Of a stretch of DNA of 25,176 bases, positions 1-7,980 are shown piece after piece (the stretch's first letter is position 1; each line of letters opens with the position of its first letter). Made by a program: the position numbers and the translations under genes. Below the pieces are notes generated by a model. It ran no database searches and was not told the origin of the DNA. It saw only the letters and a program-made list of their open reading frames with translations. This DNA comes from DASPKT01 sp035627915 (GTDB lineage Bacteria; Pseudomonadota; Alphaproteobacteria; Azospirillales; Azospirillaceae): positions 1 to 25,176 of the forward strand of contig DASPKT010000200.1 of the NCBI GenBank assembly GCA_035627915.1, read 5' to 3'.

Positions 1-47
1 AGCCGGTGCGCCAGGGCCACCAGCGCGTCGGGGCAGGGTTCGGTCAT
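1..47 (-). CDS. N-terminal fragment of an unidentified protein, cut by the window edge
   Basis: An ATG on the minus strand at 47-45 follows a good ribosome binding site (CAGGAG about 8 bases upstream) and opens a frame that runs off the left edge, reading MTEPCPDALVALAHRL. Only 15 complete codons and the first base of another are visible. The peptide resembles the start of histidinol-phosphatase / inositol-monophosphatase-type proteins of related bacteria, but that is a memory-level impression from too few residues to assign a function. It lies downstream of, and in the same direction as, the cytochrome c gene. A strong hairpin between them suggests separate transcription. Confidence 0.55.
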   Translation of the reverse strand, partial: MTEPCPDALVALAHR

Positions 48-125
48 CGCGGGGCTCCTGGTCGTGGGGTGGGGCGGGAGCGGGGTCGGAAGGGGGCGGG
101 GGGCTGCCGTTTCACGTTCCACTCT

Positions 126-211
126 GCCGTCACCCCCGCGGAGGCGGGGGTCCAGGCAATGGGCGTGCTCGCGGGCTGAATGCCTGGATGCCCGCCTCCG
201 CGGGCATGACG
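126..211. repeat. REP-like palindromic intergenic element
   Basis: Two inverted copies of one motif face each other across a short spacer. The left arm (126-160) contains CGTCACCCCCGCGGAGGCGG followed by a TCCAGGCA tail. The right arm (177-211) is its near-complement, containing TGCCTGGATGCCCGCCTCCG then CGGGCATGACG. Each arm is itself palindromic around CCGCGGAGGCGG. The pattern matches the short palindromic elements common between genes in proteobacteria. A related copy lies at 19254-19311. The rest of 48-255 holds no convincing gene. Confidence 0.7.
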
Positions 212-255
212 AAAAAGGGGGGAGGGGTGGGCATGGCCCAGCCCCCCGAACGACA

Positions 256-285
256 ACGGGGACGGCCCTTGCGAGCCGTCCCCGT
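256..285 (-). terminator. Strong hairpin downstream of the cytochrome c gene
   Basis: ACGGGGACGGC (256-266) pairs perfectly with GCCGTCCCCGT (275-285) around an 8-base loop, giving an 11-bp stem about 30 bases after the cytochrome c stop codon. There is no clean U-run on the minus strand after the stem, so it may act with Rho or protect the mRNA 3' end rather than be a classical intrinsic terminator. Confidence 0.6.
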
Positions 286-313
286 GCCTGAGAACCGTCG
301 GCGGTGCCGCCGC

Positions 314-853
314 TCAGGGCAGCGGGGCCGGGCTGTCGGCCTGCTGGCGCAGCCAGGCGATCAGGTTGGCGCGGTCCTGCGCGCCCTTGATGCCGGCGAA
401 GTTCATCTTGGTGCCGGGGGCGTAGCCCTTGGGCGAGGCGAGGAACGCGTTCAGGTCCTCGTACGCCCAGGCGCCGCCCTTGCCCTTGAGGGCGTCGGAG
501 TAGGCGAAGCCGGCCACCTGCGCCTTCTGGCCGCCGACGACGTTCCACAGGTTCGGGCCGACCTTGTTGGCGCCGCCCTTCTCGAAGCTGTGGCACGCGG
601 CGCAGGCCTTGCTGCCCTTCTGGCCGGCGGCCGCGTCGGCGGCGGCGAGCAGCGGGGTGACCGGCTCGGGGGCGGCGGGGGCGGCCGGAGCGGCGCCGGC
701 GGCGGGCGCCTCCTCGGCGACCTCGACCTTGTAGGCGTTCTCCGCCAGCTGGTGCGGGTGCACCAGGCGCTTGGAGACGAACCCGGCCAGCAGGGCGAGC
801 AGCATCGCGCCCAGCACAGCCATGGAAACCTTGTTGAAGAAACTGCCGGCCAT
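314..853 (-). CDS. Membrane-anchored c-type cytochrome (CycM / c552 type)
   Basis: This 179-residue protein is a small electron carrier of the class I cytochrome c family, anchored to the inner membrane with its heme domain in the periplasm. Residues 10-27 form an uncleaved N-terminal membrane segment. A flexible Ala/Pro linker follows (about 48-72), and the cytochrome domain begins near 73. The single heme site is CAACH (84-88), with Met150 in TKMNF as the expected distal ligand. Such proteins usually pass electrons from the bc1 complex to a terminal oxidase. The ATG at 853 has TTAGGACGAA upstream, a fair ribosome binding site. The gene is divergent from kdsB and ends before a strong hairpin. 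Its family is certain; the exact redox partner is inferred. Confidence 0.93.
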   Translation of the reverse strand: MAGSFFNKVSMAVLGAMLLALLAGFVSKRLVHPHQLAENAYKVEVAEEAPAAGAAPAAPAAPEPVTPLLAAADAAAGQKGSKACAACHSFEKGGANKVGPNLWNVVGGQKAQVAGFAYSDALKGKGGAWAYEDLNAFLASPKGYAPGTKMNFAGIKGAQDRANLIAWLRQQADSPAPLP

Positions 854-901
854 TTCGTCCTAACCCTCTTATCCCGCCCGCTTATCCCACGGGTGCGGGG
901 C

Positions 902-930
902 AAAATAGCGCCAAGCGGGCGCGCTGTCGA
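902..930 (-). promoter_or_regulatory. Candidate sigma-70 promoter of the cytochrome c gene
   Basis: On the minus strand TCGACA (930-925) and TATTTT (907-902) are separated by 17 bases and match the -35 and -10 consensus at 5/6 and 4/6 positions. The predicted start lies about 40 bases upstream of the cytochrome ATG. The intervening leader carries two direct GGGATAAG copies (888-881 and 875-868) of unknown meaning. Confidence 0.45.
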
Positions 931-1039
931 TGCTCGCCCGTGTCGGTCGGTCGCTGGGCACCTTAGCGGAGCGCGCGGGTCCGTCCACCCGCTTTCGGGC
1001 TTGACCCGCCGGACCAAATGTCGCACGGGGTTCGCCACC

Positions 1040-1807
1040 ATGAGCGACAGCCCCCTCCAGCCCCCGCGCAACCCCATCGTCGTGATCCCGGCGCGGCTCG
1101 CCTCGACCCGGCTGCCGGACAAGCCGCTGGCCGACATCCACGGCGCGCCGATGATCGTGCATGTCTGGCGCCGCGCCATGGAGGCCGGCATCGGCCCCGT
1201 CGTCGTCGCCGCGGCGGAGCGGGAGATCGCCGACGCGGTGGAGCAAGCCGGCGGCCGCGCGGTGCTGACCGACCCGGCGCACCCCTCCGGCTCCGACCGC
1301 ATCCATGAGGCGGTGGCGCGGCTCGACCCCGACCGACGCCACGACGCGGTGGTGAACGTCCAGGGCGACCTGCCCACCATCGAGCCCGCGACCGTGCGCG
1401 CCGTCTTCGCGCCCCTGTCGGTGCCGGGCGTGGACGTCGCCACGCTCGCGGTGGAGATCAGGGACGAGGCGGAGCGGGTGAACCCCAACGTCGTCAAGGC
1501 GGTGCTGGAGCTGGAGCCGGGGGCGCGCCAGGGCCGCGCCCTCTATTTCACACGGGCGACCGCCCCCTGGGGCGACGGGCCGCACTTCCACCACATCGGC
1601 CTCTACGCCTATCGTCGCGACGCGCTGGAGCGGTTCGTGTCGCTGCCGCCCTCGGCGCTGGAGCGGCGCGAGCGGCTGGAGCAGCTGCGCGCTCTGGCCA
1701 ACGGCATGCGCATCGAGGCCGCCGTGGTCGAAGCCGTCCCGCTGGGCGTCGACACGGCCGAGGACCTCGAGCGCGCCCGCCGGCTCCTCGACCCAACGCG
1801 TTCCTGA
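1040..1807 (+). CDS. kdsB: 3-deoxy-manno-octulosonate cytidylyltransferase (CMP-Kdo synthetase)
   Basis: KdsB activates Kdo with CTP to CMP-Kdo, the sugar donor for the inner core of lipopolysaccharide, in the cytoplasm. The 255-residue protein has the normal family length. It shows the nucleotide-binding start VIPARLASTRLPDKPL (residues 15-30), the HPSGSDRI segment and the NVQGDLP motif that binds the nucleotide and metal, and the late VDTAEDLERA segment. The frame is open far upstream, but the ATG at 1040 puts the conserved IPARL motif at the usual distance from the N terminus. No strong ribosome binding site precedes it. It probably forms a transcription unit with pheA, 75 bases downstream. 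Confidence 0.95.
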   Translation: MSDSPLQPPRNPIVVIPARLASTRLPDKPLADIHGAPMIVHVWRRAMEAGIGPVVVAAAEREIADAVEQAGGRAVLTDPAHPSGSDRIHEAVARLDPDRRHDAVVNVQGDLPTIEPATVRAVFAPLSVPGVDVATLAVEIRDEAERVNPNVVKAVLELEPGARQGRALYFTRATAPWGDGPHFHHIGLYAYRRDALERFVSLPPSALERRERLEQLRALANGMRIEAAVVEAVPLGVDTAEDLERARRLLDPTRS

Positions 1808-1809
1808 CG

Positions 1810-1872
1810 CCCCCTTTGCCCTGCCGCCCCCTTTGCCCTGCCGCCCTTTGCCCTGCCGCCCTTTGCCCTGAA
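1810..1872. repeat. Short tandem repeat between kdsB and pheA
   Basis: Four consecutive copies of a CCCTTTGCCCTGCCG unit, with spacings of 17, 15 and 15 bases, fill almost the whole gap between the kdsB stop and the pheA start. The last copy diverges at its end (CCCTGAAGG) where the weak pheA ribosome binding site begins. Nothing suggests that the repeat is translated. Confidence 0.8.
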
Positions 1873-1882
1873 GGCCGACCCG

Positions 1883-2749
1883 ATGCCCGAGAACACCATC
1901 GCCTACCAGGGCGCCCCCGGCGCCAATTCCGACCTCGCCTGCCGCAAGGTCTTCCCCGACATGCGGCCGCTGCCCTGCGCCTCCTTCGAGGACGCCTTCG
2001 CCGCCGTGAACGAGGGCCGCGCCCGGCTGGCCATGCTGCCGATCGAGAACTCGGTCGCCGGCCGGGTGGCGGACATCCACCATCTGCTGCCGCGCGGCGG
2101 CCTGCACATCATCGGGGAGCACTTCCAGCGCGTCGTCCACTGCCTGGTGGCGCCGAAGGGGGCGACCGTCCAGGGGCTGAGGCAGGTGCACAGCCACATC
2201 CAGGCCCTGTCCCAGTGCCGCGGCTGGCTGCGCGAGCGCGGGCTGCAGCCGGTGACCCACGCCGACACGGCCGGCGCCGCCGCCGACGTCGCCAAGTGGG
2301 GCGACCCGACCCAGGGCGCCATCGCCTCCGACCTGGCGGCGGAGATCTACGGGCTGGACGTGCTGGCCCAGGGGATCGAGGACGCCCAGCACAACACCAC
2401 CCGCTTCCTCGTGATGGCGAAGGAGCCGAAGGCCGCCCCGCGCGGCCGGGGGCCGGTCGTCACCAGCATGGTGTTCCGGGTGCGCAGCGTGCCGGCGGCG
2501 CTCTACAAGGCGCTGGGCGGCTTCGCCACCAACGGCGTGAACATCACCAAGCTGGAGAGCTACATGGTGGACGGCCGCTTCACCGCGGCCCAGTTCTACG
2601 CCGACGTGGAGGGGCATCCCGACGACCGGCCGATGCGGCTGGCGCTGGAGGAGCTGGACTTCTTCGCCCGCGAGGTCCGCATCCTCGGCGTCTACCCCGC
2701 CCACCCGTTCCGGGCCGAGCAGGACCAGCGGGCCGACGGCCAGGACTGA
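1883..2749 (+). CDS. pheA: Prephenate dehydratase (PDT + ACT domains)
   Basis: This enzyme converts prephenate to phenylpyruvate, the committed step of phenylalanine synthesis. The 288-residue protein is a stand-alone dehydratase with no chorismate mutase domain. The catalytic PDT domain fills about residues 4-185: the opening YQGAPGANS, the LPIENSVAGRV segment, and DAQHNTTRF, whose Thr-Arg-Phe is the family's catalytic signature. A C-terminal ACT domain (about 193-270) follows, with SVPAALYKALGGFATNGVN and TKLESYM, the region that binds phenylalanine for feedback inhibition. The ATG at 1883 directly precedes the conserved start; its ribosome binding site is weak. The gene converges on the EAL-like gene with only 4 bases between stop codons. 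Confidence 0.95.
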   Translation: MPENTIAYQGAPGANSDLACRKVFPDMRPLPCASFEDAFAAVNEGRARLAMLPIENSVAGRVADIHHLLPRGGLHIIGEHFQRVVHCLVAPKGATVQGLRQVHSHIQALSQCRGWLRERGLQPVTHADTAGAAADVAKWGDPTQGAIASDLAAEIYGLDVLAQGIEDAQHNTTRFLVMAKEPKAAPRGRGPVVTSMVFRVRSVPAALYKALGGFATNGVNITKLESYMVDGRFTAAQFYADVEGHPDDRPMRLALEELDFFAREVRILGVYPAHPFRAEQDQRADGQD

Positions 2750-2753
2750 GGCC

Positions 2754-3917
2754 TCAGGCCGCCTGGCCGCGCACCAGCCGGTCCATGTGGAAGCCCTGGA
2801 ACATGCGGATGCCGGCCTCCGCCGCCATGCGGAAGGCCTGGGCGTCCTGCACCCGGCTCGCGATCAGGGTGACGCCGGACTTCTGCAGCTCCCCGATCTG
2901 GCGCTTGCGGTCGGCCAGCTGGGCGTAGCCGTCGTTGGTGGTGAAGAGCTTGGCGATCTTCACCCCCAGCTCGGCCGGGTTCAGCACGCCGACCATGCGC
3001 GGGAACATGGCGTCCACCGCCAGCACCGCCCCGCGGTCGCAGAGGTGGTCGCGGGCGACCAGGAACTCGTCGAAGTTCTGCATGATGTCGGAGGCGCGGA
3101 ACTCGATCACCACGCGGCCGAGGTCGCCGCAATGTTTGGTGAACCGTTCGAACTCCGCGGTGAAGACCGACTCGACGTTGAGGTTGATGGAGCAGCGGTC
3201 GCGCGACGGGTTCACCAGGGCGAAGCTGTCCAGCAGGATGCGGTCCAGGCGCACCGTCAGCATGTTGAACATGTTGCGGTTCTGGCGCAGGTCCACGTCG
3301 CCGATCAGCTCGCGGCGGACCGCGTCCATGGCGCAGTAGTACTCGGTGAAGACGGGCGCGAAGCCGTCCGGCCCCTGCTGCATGAACACCCGCTGGGAAC
3401 GCACGACCCGGGCCACCAGCTCCGCCGGGCCCAGCTCGCGCCGGGCCTTCTCCAGCCGCGCCAGGTGGTCGGCCGACAGCTCCTCCCCCGCCCGGCCGGG
3501 GCCGGCGGCGGCGCGCTTGCGGTCCATGTGGGCCTGCAGCAGCTCCAGCGGGCTGTCGCCGGAGATGGAGAGGTCGTGCGCCGAGACCACGCGGGACAGG
3601 TCGAAGCTGCCGAAGGTGCCGGGCATGAACTGCTCCAGCCCGCGGTGCAGCGCCGCGCGGATCTCCGTCACGCTGCCGTAGGCGCGCCCGCCCTTGTCCG
3701 GCACCAGGAAGCAGAAGTCCTGCTCGTCCAGCTGGAACAGCGCGAACCCGCGGTCGGCGGCGATCCGCGCGAACTCCTTCTGCAGGAACATCTCCAGGTC
3801 CATGGAGTAGCGGATGGCCTGCTGCTCCCCGAACCCCACGACGACCAGGTGCACCGGCCGCGTGCCCCCGCGCGCGGCCTGCTCCAGGTACCGGATGACC
3901 CCGGCCAATCCCCTCAT
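2754..3917 (-). CDS. Degenerate EAL-like domain protein with a GGDEF-like N-terminal half
   Basis: The 387-residue protein appears to be a catalytically inactive relative of cyclic-di-GMP phosphodiesterases. Its C-terminal part follows the EAL fold pattern: SINLNVESVFTAEFERF resembles the Asn-containing strand, VVIEFRASD the Glu strand, VLAVDAMF the metal-binding Asp region and MFQGFHMDR the final motif. No EAL tripeptide is present, and the sequence at the expected place is EYYCAMDAV. The N-terminal half has FQLDEQDFCFLVPDK (about 61-75), which looks like a worn GGDEF segment. The start at 3917 is preferred because a GGAAGG site precedes it; the frame continues upstream to 4028 with low-complexity residues unlike a protein start. 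A role as an RNA-, protein- or nucleotide-binding regulator is inference. Confidence 0.7.
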   Translation of the reverse strand: MRGLAGVIRYLEQAARGGTRPVHLVVVGFGEQQAIRYSMDLEMFLQKEFARIAADRGFALFQLDEQDFCFLVPDKGGRAYGSVTEIRAALHRGLEQFMPGTFGSFDLSRVVSAHDLSISGDSPLELLQAHMDRKRAAAGPGRAGEELSADHLARLEKARRELGPAELVARVVRSQRVFMQQGPDGFAPVFTEYYCAMDAVRRELIGDVDLRQNRNMFNMLTVRLDRILLDSFALVNPSRDRCSINLNVESVFTAEFERFTKHCGDLGRVVIEFRASDIMQNFDEFLVARDHLCDRGAVLAVDAMFPRMVGVLNPAELGVKIAKLFTTNDGYAQLADRKRQIGELQKSGVTLIASRVQDAQAFRMAAEAGIRMFQGFHMDRLVRGQAA

Positions 3918-4068
3918 CGACGCCTTCCGCCCCCTCAGGGTCCGGGTGCCCGGGTCTGGGCGCCCGGTTCCGCTCCCGCCCCGCGACGCGGAGCCGTGTT
4001 GCCGAGAGCTTGGCGCCCTGTTCGTCAACTATTCGTAAATTATGGGGCGGAGGGCCCGTGTGCGACGG

Positions 4069-4986
4069 TCAGACGCGCCCCTCGATCCACTCGTCGATCA
4101 GAGTGCGGGCGATGCTGTCGGGCGGGGGCAGGCGGAACGCCTCCGACGGCTCGAAGGACTTCAGGTAGGCGCGGTCGAACCAGCGCGCGTCCTCCATCTC
4201 GTCCTGCTCCAGCCGGATGTCCGTCGACACGGCGCGGGCGTGGAAGCCCAGCATCAGGGAGGCCGGGAACGGCCAGGGCTGGGAGGAGTGGTAGCGCACG
4301 TCGGCGACCCGCACGCCCGCCTCCTCGAACACCTCGCGCGCGACTGCCTGCTCCAGCGTCTCGCCCGGCTCCACGAAGCCGGCGAGGGTGGAGTAGAAGC
4401 CCGGCGGCAGCCGGGTGGAGCGGCCCAGCAGGCAGCGCTCCCCGTCGTGCACCAGCATGATGACGGCGGGGTCGGTGCGCGGGAAATGCTGGCTGTTGCA
4501 GGCGGGATCGGCACAGCGGCGGGAGTGGCCGCCCTCCTCCGGCCGGGTGGGCGAGCCGCAGACCCCGCAGAAGCGGTGCCGGTCGTGCCAGTGCAGCATG
4601 GCGCGGGTGTAGGCGAACATGCCGGCCACGGGGGCCGGGATGACGGGGGCCAGGGTGCGCAGGTCGACGAAGACGCCCAGCGCCGCCAGCTCCGGATGGC
4701 CCGCCGGCTCCTCCAGGGCGGACAGGTCGAGCGCGAAGTACGCCTCCTCCCCCTCCAGCCCCAGGAACACCGGTTCCGGCGGGGAAAGATCGCGCCACCA
4801 GCCGGCATGGGCCGGGACGAAGACGGGCGCCGGCGCCTCGCGCGGGCCCGCCACCAGGTGCTTGCCCCGCCAGTACGGCACCAGCCGCGCCCCGCCGCCC
4901 AGCCGCTCCGCCAGCCAGTCGGCGCGCTTGCGGTACTCGGCCGCGCGGTCGAGCGTGGTGCCGGAGTAGAAGTTCCTGGGGGGCAT
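4069..4986 (-). CDS. nudC: NAD(H) pyrophosphatase / NAD-cap decapping Nudix hydrolase
   Basis: NudC hydrolyses NADH, and NAD caps on RNA 5' ends, to the mononucleotides. In the 305-residue form chosen here, a zinc site is formed by Cys140, Cys143, Cys158 and Cys163. The Nudix box runs 203-225 (GFVEPGE, then REVFEEAGV), and SQPWPFP (235-241), the signature that separates NudC from other Nudix enzymes, follows it. The frame contains several Met codons upstream (5073, 5028, 5004). The one at 4986 is favoured because the conserved part begins immediately after it and an AGGA lies about 9 bases upstream. It is 109 bases after the histidine kinase gene and may have its own promoter. Confidence 0.92.
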   Translation of the reverse strand: MPPRNFYSGTTLDRAAEYRKRADWLAERLGGGARLVPYWRGKHLVAGPREAPAPVFVPAHAGWWRDLSPPEPVFLGLEGEEAYFALDLSALEEPAGHPELAALGVFVDLRTLAPVIPAPVAGMFAYTRAMLHWHDRHRFCGVCGSPTRPEEGGHSRRCADPACNSQHFPRTDPAVIMLVHDGERCLLGRSTRLPPGFYSTLAGFVEPGETLEQAVAREVFEEAGVRVADVRYHSSQPWPFPASLMLGFHARAVSTDIRLEQDEMEDARWFDRAYLKSFEPSEAFRLPPPDSIARTLIDEWIEGRV

Positions 4987-5095
4987 GGGGCGGGGTCCTG
5001 GCATGGGGCGTCCCGGGATTGGTGGCATGCCGCCCCTGCCCTGGCAAGGGTGCCCCGCCCGGAAAAATGTCACCGGGACAAGAGTTTCCGCGGCA

Positions 5096-6502
5096 CTAGC
5101 GGCTCATCCCGGCCGCCGGCAGGGTCAGGGCGAAGGCGGTGCCGGTGGCGGTGCTGCCGACCAGCCGGATCTCGCCGCCGTGGGCGCGCATGATCTCCCG
5201 CACGATGGCGAGGCCGAGGCCGGTGCCGTTCGGCTTGGTGGTGCCGGAGAAGGGCTGGAACAGGTGCTCGCGCGCCCGCGGCGCCAGGCCCGGCCCGTCG
5301 TCGGCGACGGTGACGACCAGGCGGCCGTCCTCCGGGACGGCCTCCACCGTGACCGTGGCGGCCCCCGCCTCCAGCGCGTTGCGGGCGAGGTTGACCAGGA
5401 CCCGGTGCAGCTGCTCCCGGTCGGCCAGCACGGCGGCGGTCTCCGGCACCCGGTTGACCCACCGGGCGCCGCCGCCCGCCCCCTCGCGCTGCCCGCCGGC
5501 CAACGCCTCCTGCCCGGCCTCCTCCACCAGGTCGCGGAGATGGACCGTCTCCCGCCGCAGCGGCAGCACCCCGTCGCGGGTGTAGGAGAGGGTCTGGCCG
5601 CACAGCGTCGCCGCCCGCTCGATGGCCGCCAGCAGGCGCGGGCCGACGCGCCGCACCTCCGGGTCGGCGCTGTCCAGCAGCCGCTCCGACAGCAGCCCGG
5701 CGGTGGCGAGAATGCCGCGCAGGTCGTGGTTGATCTTGGTGACCGCGGTGCCCAGCGCCGCCAGGCGCTGCCGCTGGCGCAGCGCCTGGCGCATGGCGGC
5801 CTGCATGGAGATCAGCTCGCGCTGGGCGATGCCGACCTCGTCGCTGCGGTTGGTGACCAGCTCCGCCATCGGCTCGGTCGACTCGGGGTCGCGGCGGAAG
5901 GCGACCATGGCGCCGGCCAGCCGCCGCATCGGCCGCACCGTCATCAGGTGCAGCGCCACGTAGACCGCCGCCGCGGTGGAGAGCGAGATCAGCACCGACA
6001 GCAGCATGATGCGCCCGGAATAGTCCAGCAGCGCCGCCCGCATCGGCGCCTCGTCCAGGACCACGCCGACCTGCACGCCGGGGTCGGCGCGCGACGGCCC
6101 CCAGACCTCCACCGCGCGCGGTTCGGCGCGCAGCATCAGCAGGACGGCGTCGCGGATCAGGTCCAGGGCCCCCTCGCGGTCCAGCCGGAACACCTCGGCC
6201 GGCTTGGGCGCGTCCGGGGCCATCAGCATCAGCACCCGGCGGTCGCGCTTCACCGCGTCGACGGAGTGGGCGCCGACATGGGCCAGCAGCTCCATCTCCA
6301 GCTCCCAGGTGACCATGCCCTCGGGTGCGGCCTCCACCGACAGGGCGGCGAGGTGCCCCAGCGCCACCTTGTCCGCCATGTACTCCGCCCGGAAGCGGGC
6401 CACGGAGGGCAGGTAGATCAGCACCTCCGACAGCATGACGAACGCGACGGTCAGCACCAGCAGGCGGGCCGACAGGCTGCGGGCGAAGGGCGGCAGGGTC
6501 AT
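5096..6502 (-). CDS. Membrane sensor histidine kinase
   Basis: This 468-residue inner-membrane kinase has a transmembrane helix at about 11-33, a periplasmic sensing region of about 130 residues, a second helix at about 163-187 and a short HAMP-like linker starting RPMRRLAGAM (190-199). The phospho-acceptor is His259 in the box KINHDLRG. The ATPase part shows the N box NLARNALEAG (371-380), G1 DDGPGL (401-406) and G2 GTGLGL (426-431). No response regulator is encoded in the window, so its partner is elsewhere. The start is 20 bases after the flavoprotein stop, so it is probably the last gene of the TVP38-flavoprotein-kinase operon. The signal it senses cannot be read from the sequence. Confidence 0.93.
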   Translation of the reverse strand: MTLPPFARSLSARLLVLTVAFVMLSEVLIYLPSVARFRAEYMADKVALGHLAALSVEAAPEGMVTWELEMELLAHVGAHSVDAVKRDRRVLMLMAPDAPKPAEVFRLDREGALDLIRDAVLLMLRAEPRAVEVWGPSRADPGVQVGVVLDEAPMRAALLDYSGRIMLLSVLISLSTAAAVYVALHLMTVRPMRRLAGAMVAFRRDPESTEPMAELVTNRSDEVGIAQRELISMQAAMRQALRQRQRLAALGTAVTKINHDLRGILATAGLLSERLLDSADPEVRRVGPRLLAAIERAATLCGQTLSYTRDGVLPLRRETVHLRDLVEEAGQEALAGGQREGAGGGARWVNRVPETAAVLADREQLHRVLVNLARNALEAGAATVTVEAVPEDGRLVVTVADDGPGLAPRAREHLFQPFSGTTKPNGTGLGLAIVREIMRAHGGEIRLVGSTATGTAFALTLPAAGMSR

Positions 6503-6522
6503 GGGAAGCGGCGCCCGCGTCC

Positions 6523-7953
6523 TCAGCCGAAGCGGGACAGGAACCGCACCAGCTTCCGGGTGCGGTCGCTGAACAGGCCGGGCGTGTAGAAGGAGGAGGC
6601 GGCGCGCTTCGACGCCTCCCCCAGGGTGGGGTAGGGGGCGATGACGCCGGTGAAGGCCTTGATCTTCAGGCCCGCGGAGATGGCGAGGCCCCAGGACTGG
6701 ACCAGCTCGCCCGCGTGCGGGCCGGCGATGCCGGCGCCCAGGATGCGGCCGTTGCGGCGGACCACGGCCTTGACCAGCCCCTCCTTCTCCCGCTCCGCCT
6801 GGGCGCGGTCGTTCTCGTGGAAGGGCCAGCGCAGCACCGCCACGTCGCCGAACCGCTCGCGCGCCTGCGCCTCGGTCAGCCCGACCTGGGCCAGCTCCGG
6901 CTCGGTGTAGGTGACCCAGGGCAGGGCCTTGTAGTCGACCTTGGCGGGCAGCCGGAACAGGGCGCGGCGTACCACGATGCCGGCGTGGTAGCCGGCGACG
7001 TGGGTGAACTGCGGCCCGCCCGCCACGTCGCCGACGGCATAGACGCGGCGGTTGCTGGTGCGCAGGCCGGCATCCACCGCGATGCCCTTCGCGTCGTAGT
7101 CGATCCCGGCGATCTCCAGCCCCAGCCCCTCCACGTTCGGCTTGCGGCCGGCGGCGACCAGCAGGGCGTCGCAGGCGATGCGCTCCTCCCCGCCGGGCCC
7201 GTTCACGACGACGGTGGCGCCGCCGCCCGTGCCCGGTTCGACCCGCAGGATCTCCGCCTGCTCGCGCAGGTCCACCCCGTCGTCGGCGAGGCGGCGGCGG
7301 ACGATGGCGACCAGCTCCGGGTCGTCCTTGGGCAGGATGGCGAAGCGCTCCAGCACGGTCACGCGGGCGCCCAGCAGCCGGTGCGCCTGGGCCATCTCCA
7401 GCCCGATGGGCCCGCCGCCGATGACGACCAGGTGCCCGGGCAGGGTGGTGCGGTCGAACAGCGTCTCGTTGGTGAGGTAGGGGACGCGGTCCAGCCCCGG
7501 GATCGGCGGCACGGCGGCGCGGCTGCCGGTGGCGACGACGAAGCGGCGGGCGCGCACCACGCGGCCGTCGTCGCTCTCGACGGTGGCGGGGCCGGTGAAG
7601 CGGCCGTGGCTCTTGATGACGGTCACGCCCAGGCCGGTGAAGCGCTCCACCGAATCGTTGGGCTCGATGGCGGCGATGACCTCGCGGACATGGGCGTGGA
7701 CGCGGGCGTAGTCGACCCGGGGCTCCCCCGCCTGCACGCCGAAGCGCCCGGCGGCGCGCACCGCCTGGGCGGCCCTGGCGGCGGCCAGCAGCGCCTTGGA
7801 CGGCACGCAGCCGGTGTTCAGGCAGTCGCCGCCCATGCGGTGCCGCTCCAGCAGCACGGTCCGCTGGCCGAGCTGGGCCGCCCCCGCCGCGACGCTGAGC
7901 CCGCCCGACCCGGCGCCGATCACGCAGATGTCGGCCTCGATGATGTCAGCCAT
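6523..7953 (-). CDS. FAD-dependent pyridine nucleotide-disulfide oxidoreductase, mercuric-reductase-like
   Basis: The 476-residue protein is a class I flavoprotein disulfide reductase. It has an FAD-binding GAGSGG (13-18), the redox-active pair Cys44/Cys49 in GGDCLNTGCVPSK, an NAD(P)-binding GGGPIGLE near 178 and the second FAD motif YAVGDVAGG. It lacks the extra N-terminal metal-binding domain and the C-terminal vicinal cysteines of true MerA. The C-terminal dimer domain reads APYPTLGEASK where lipoamide dehydrogenases have HPHPT-type sequence, so the catalytic His is absent. Mercury reduction is therefore not supported, and the substrate is unknown. No mer genes are nearby. Genes of this type are known to sit beside TVP38-family genes, as here (27 bases downstream of it). 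Confidence 0.9.
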   Translation of the reverse strand: MADIIEADICVIGAGSGGLSVAAGAAQLGQRTVLLERHRMGGDCLNTGCVPSKALLAAARAAQAVRAAGRFGVQAGEPRVDYARVHAHVREVIAAIEPNDSVERFTGLGVTVIKSHGRFTGPATVESDDGRVVRARRFVVATGSRAAVPPIPGLDRVPYLTNETLFDRTTLPGHLVVIGGGPIGLEMAQAHRLLGARVTVLERFAILPKDDPELVAIVRRRLADDGVDLREQAEILRVEPGTGGGATVVVNGPGGEERIACDALLVAAGRKPNVEGLGLEIAGIDYDAKGIAVDAGLRTSNRRVYAVGDVAGGPQFTHVAGYHAGIVVRRALFRLPAKVDYKALPWVTYTEPELAQVGLTEAQARERFGDVAVLRWPFHENDRAQAEREKEGLVKAVVRRNGRILGAGIAGPHAGELVQSWGLAISAGLKIKAFTGVIAPYPTLGEASKRAASSFYTPGLFSDRTRKLVRFLSRFG

Positions 7954-7980
7954 GCCGCCCTCTCCCCTCGCCAGCCCCGC

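Noticed and set aside
869..2704. Long minus-strand open frame opposite kdsB and pheA
   Set aside because: It is antisense to two clearly recognised genes, and its Gly/Arg/His-rich translation is typical of shadow frames in GC-rich DNA.
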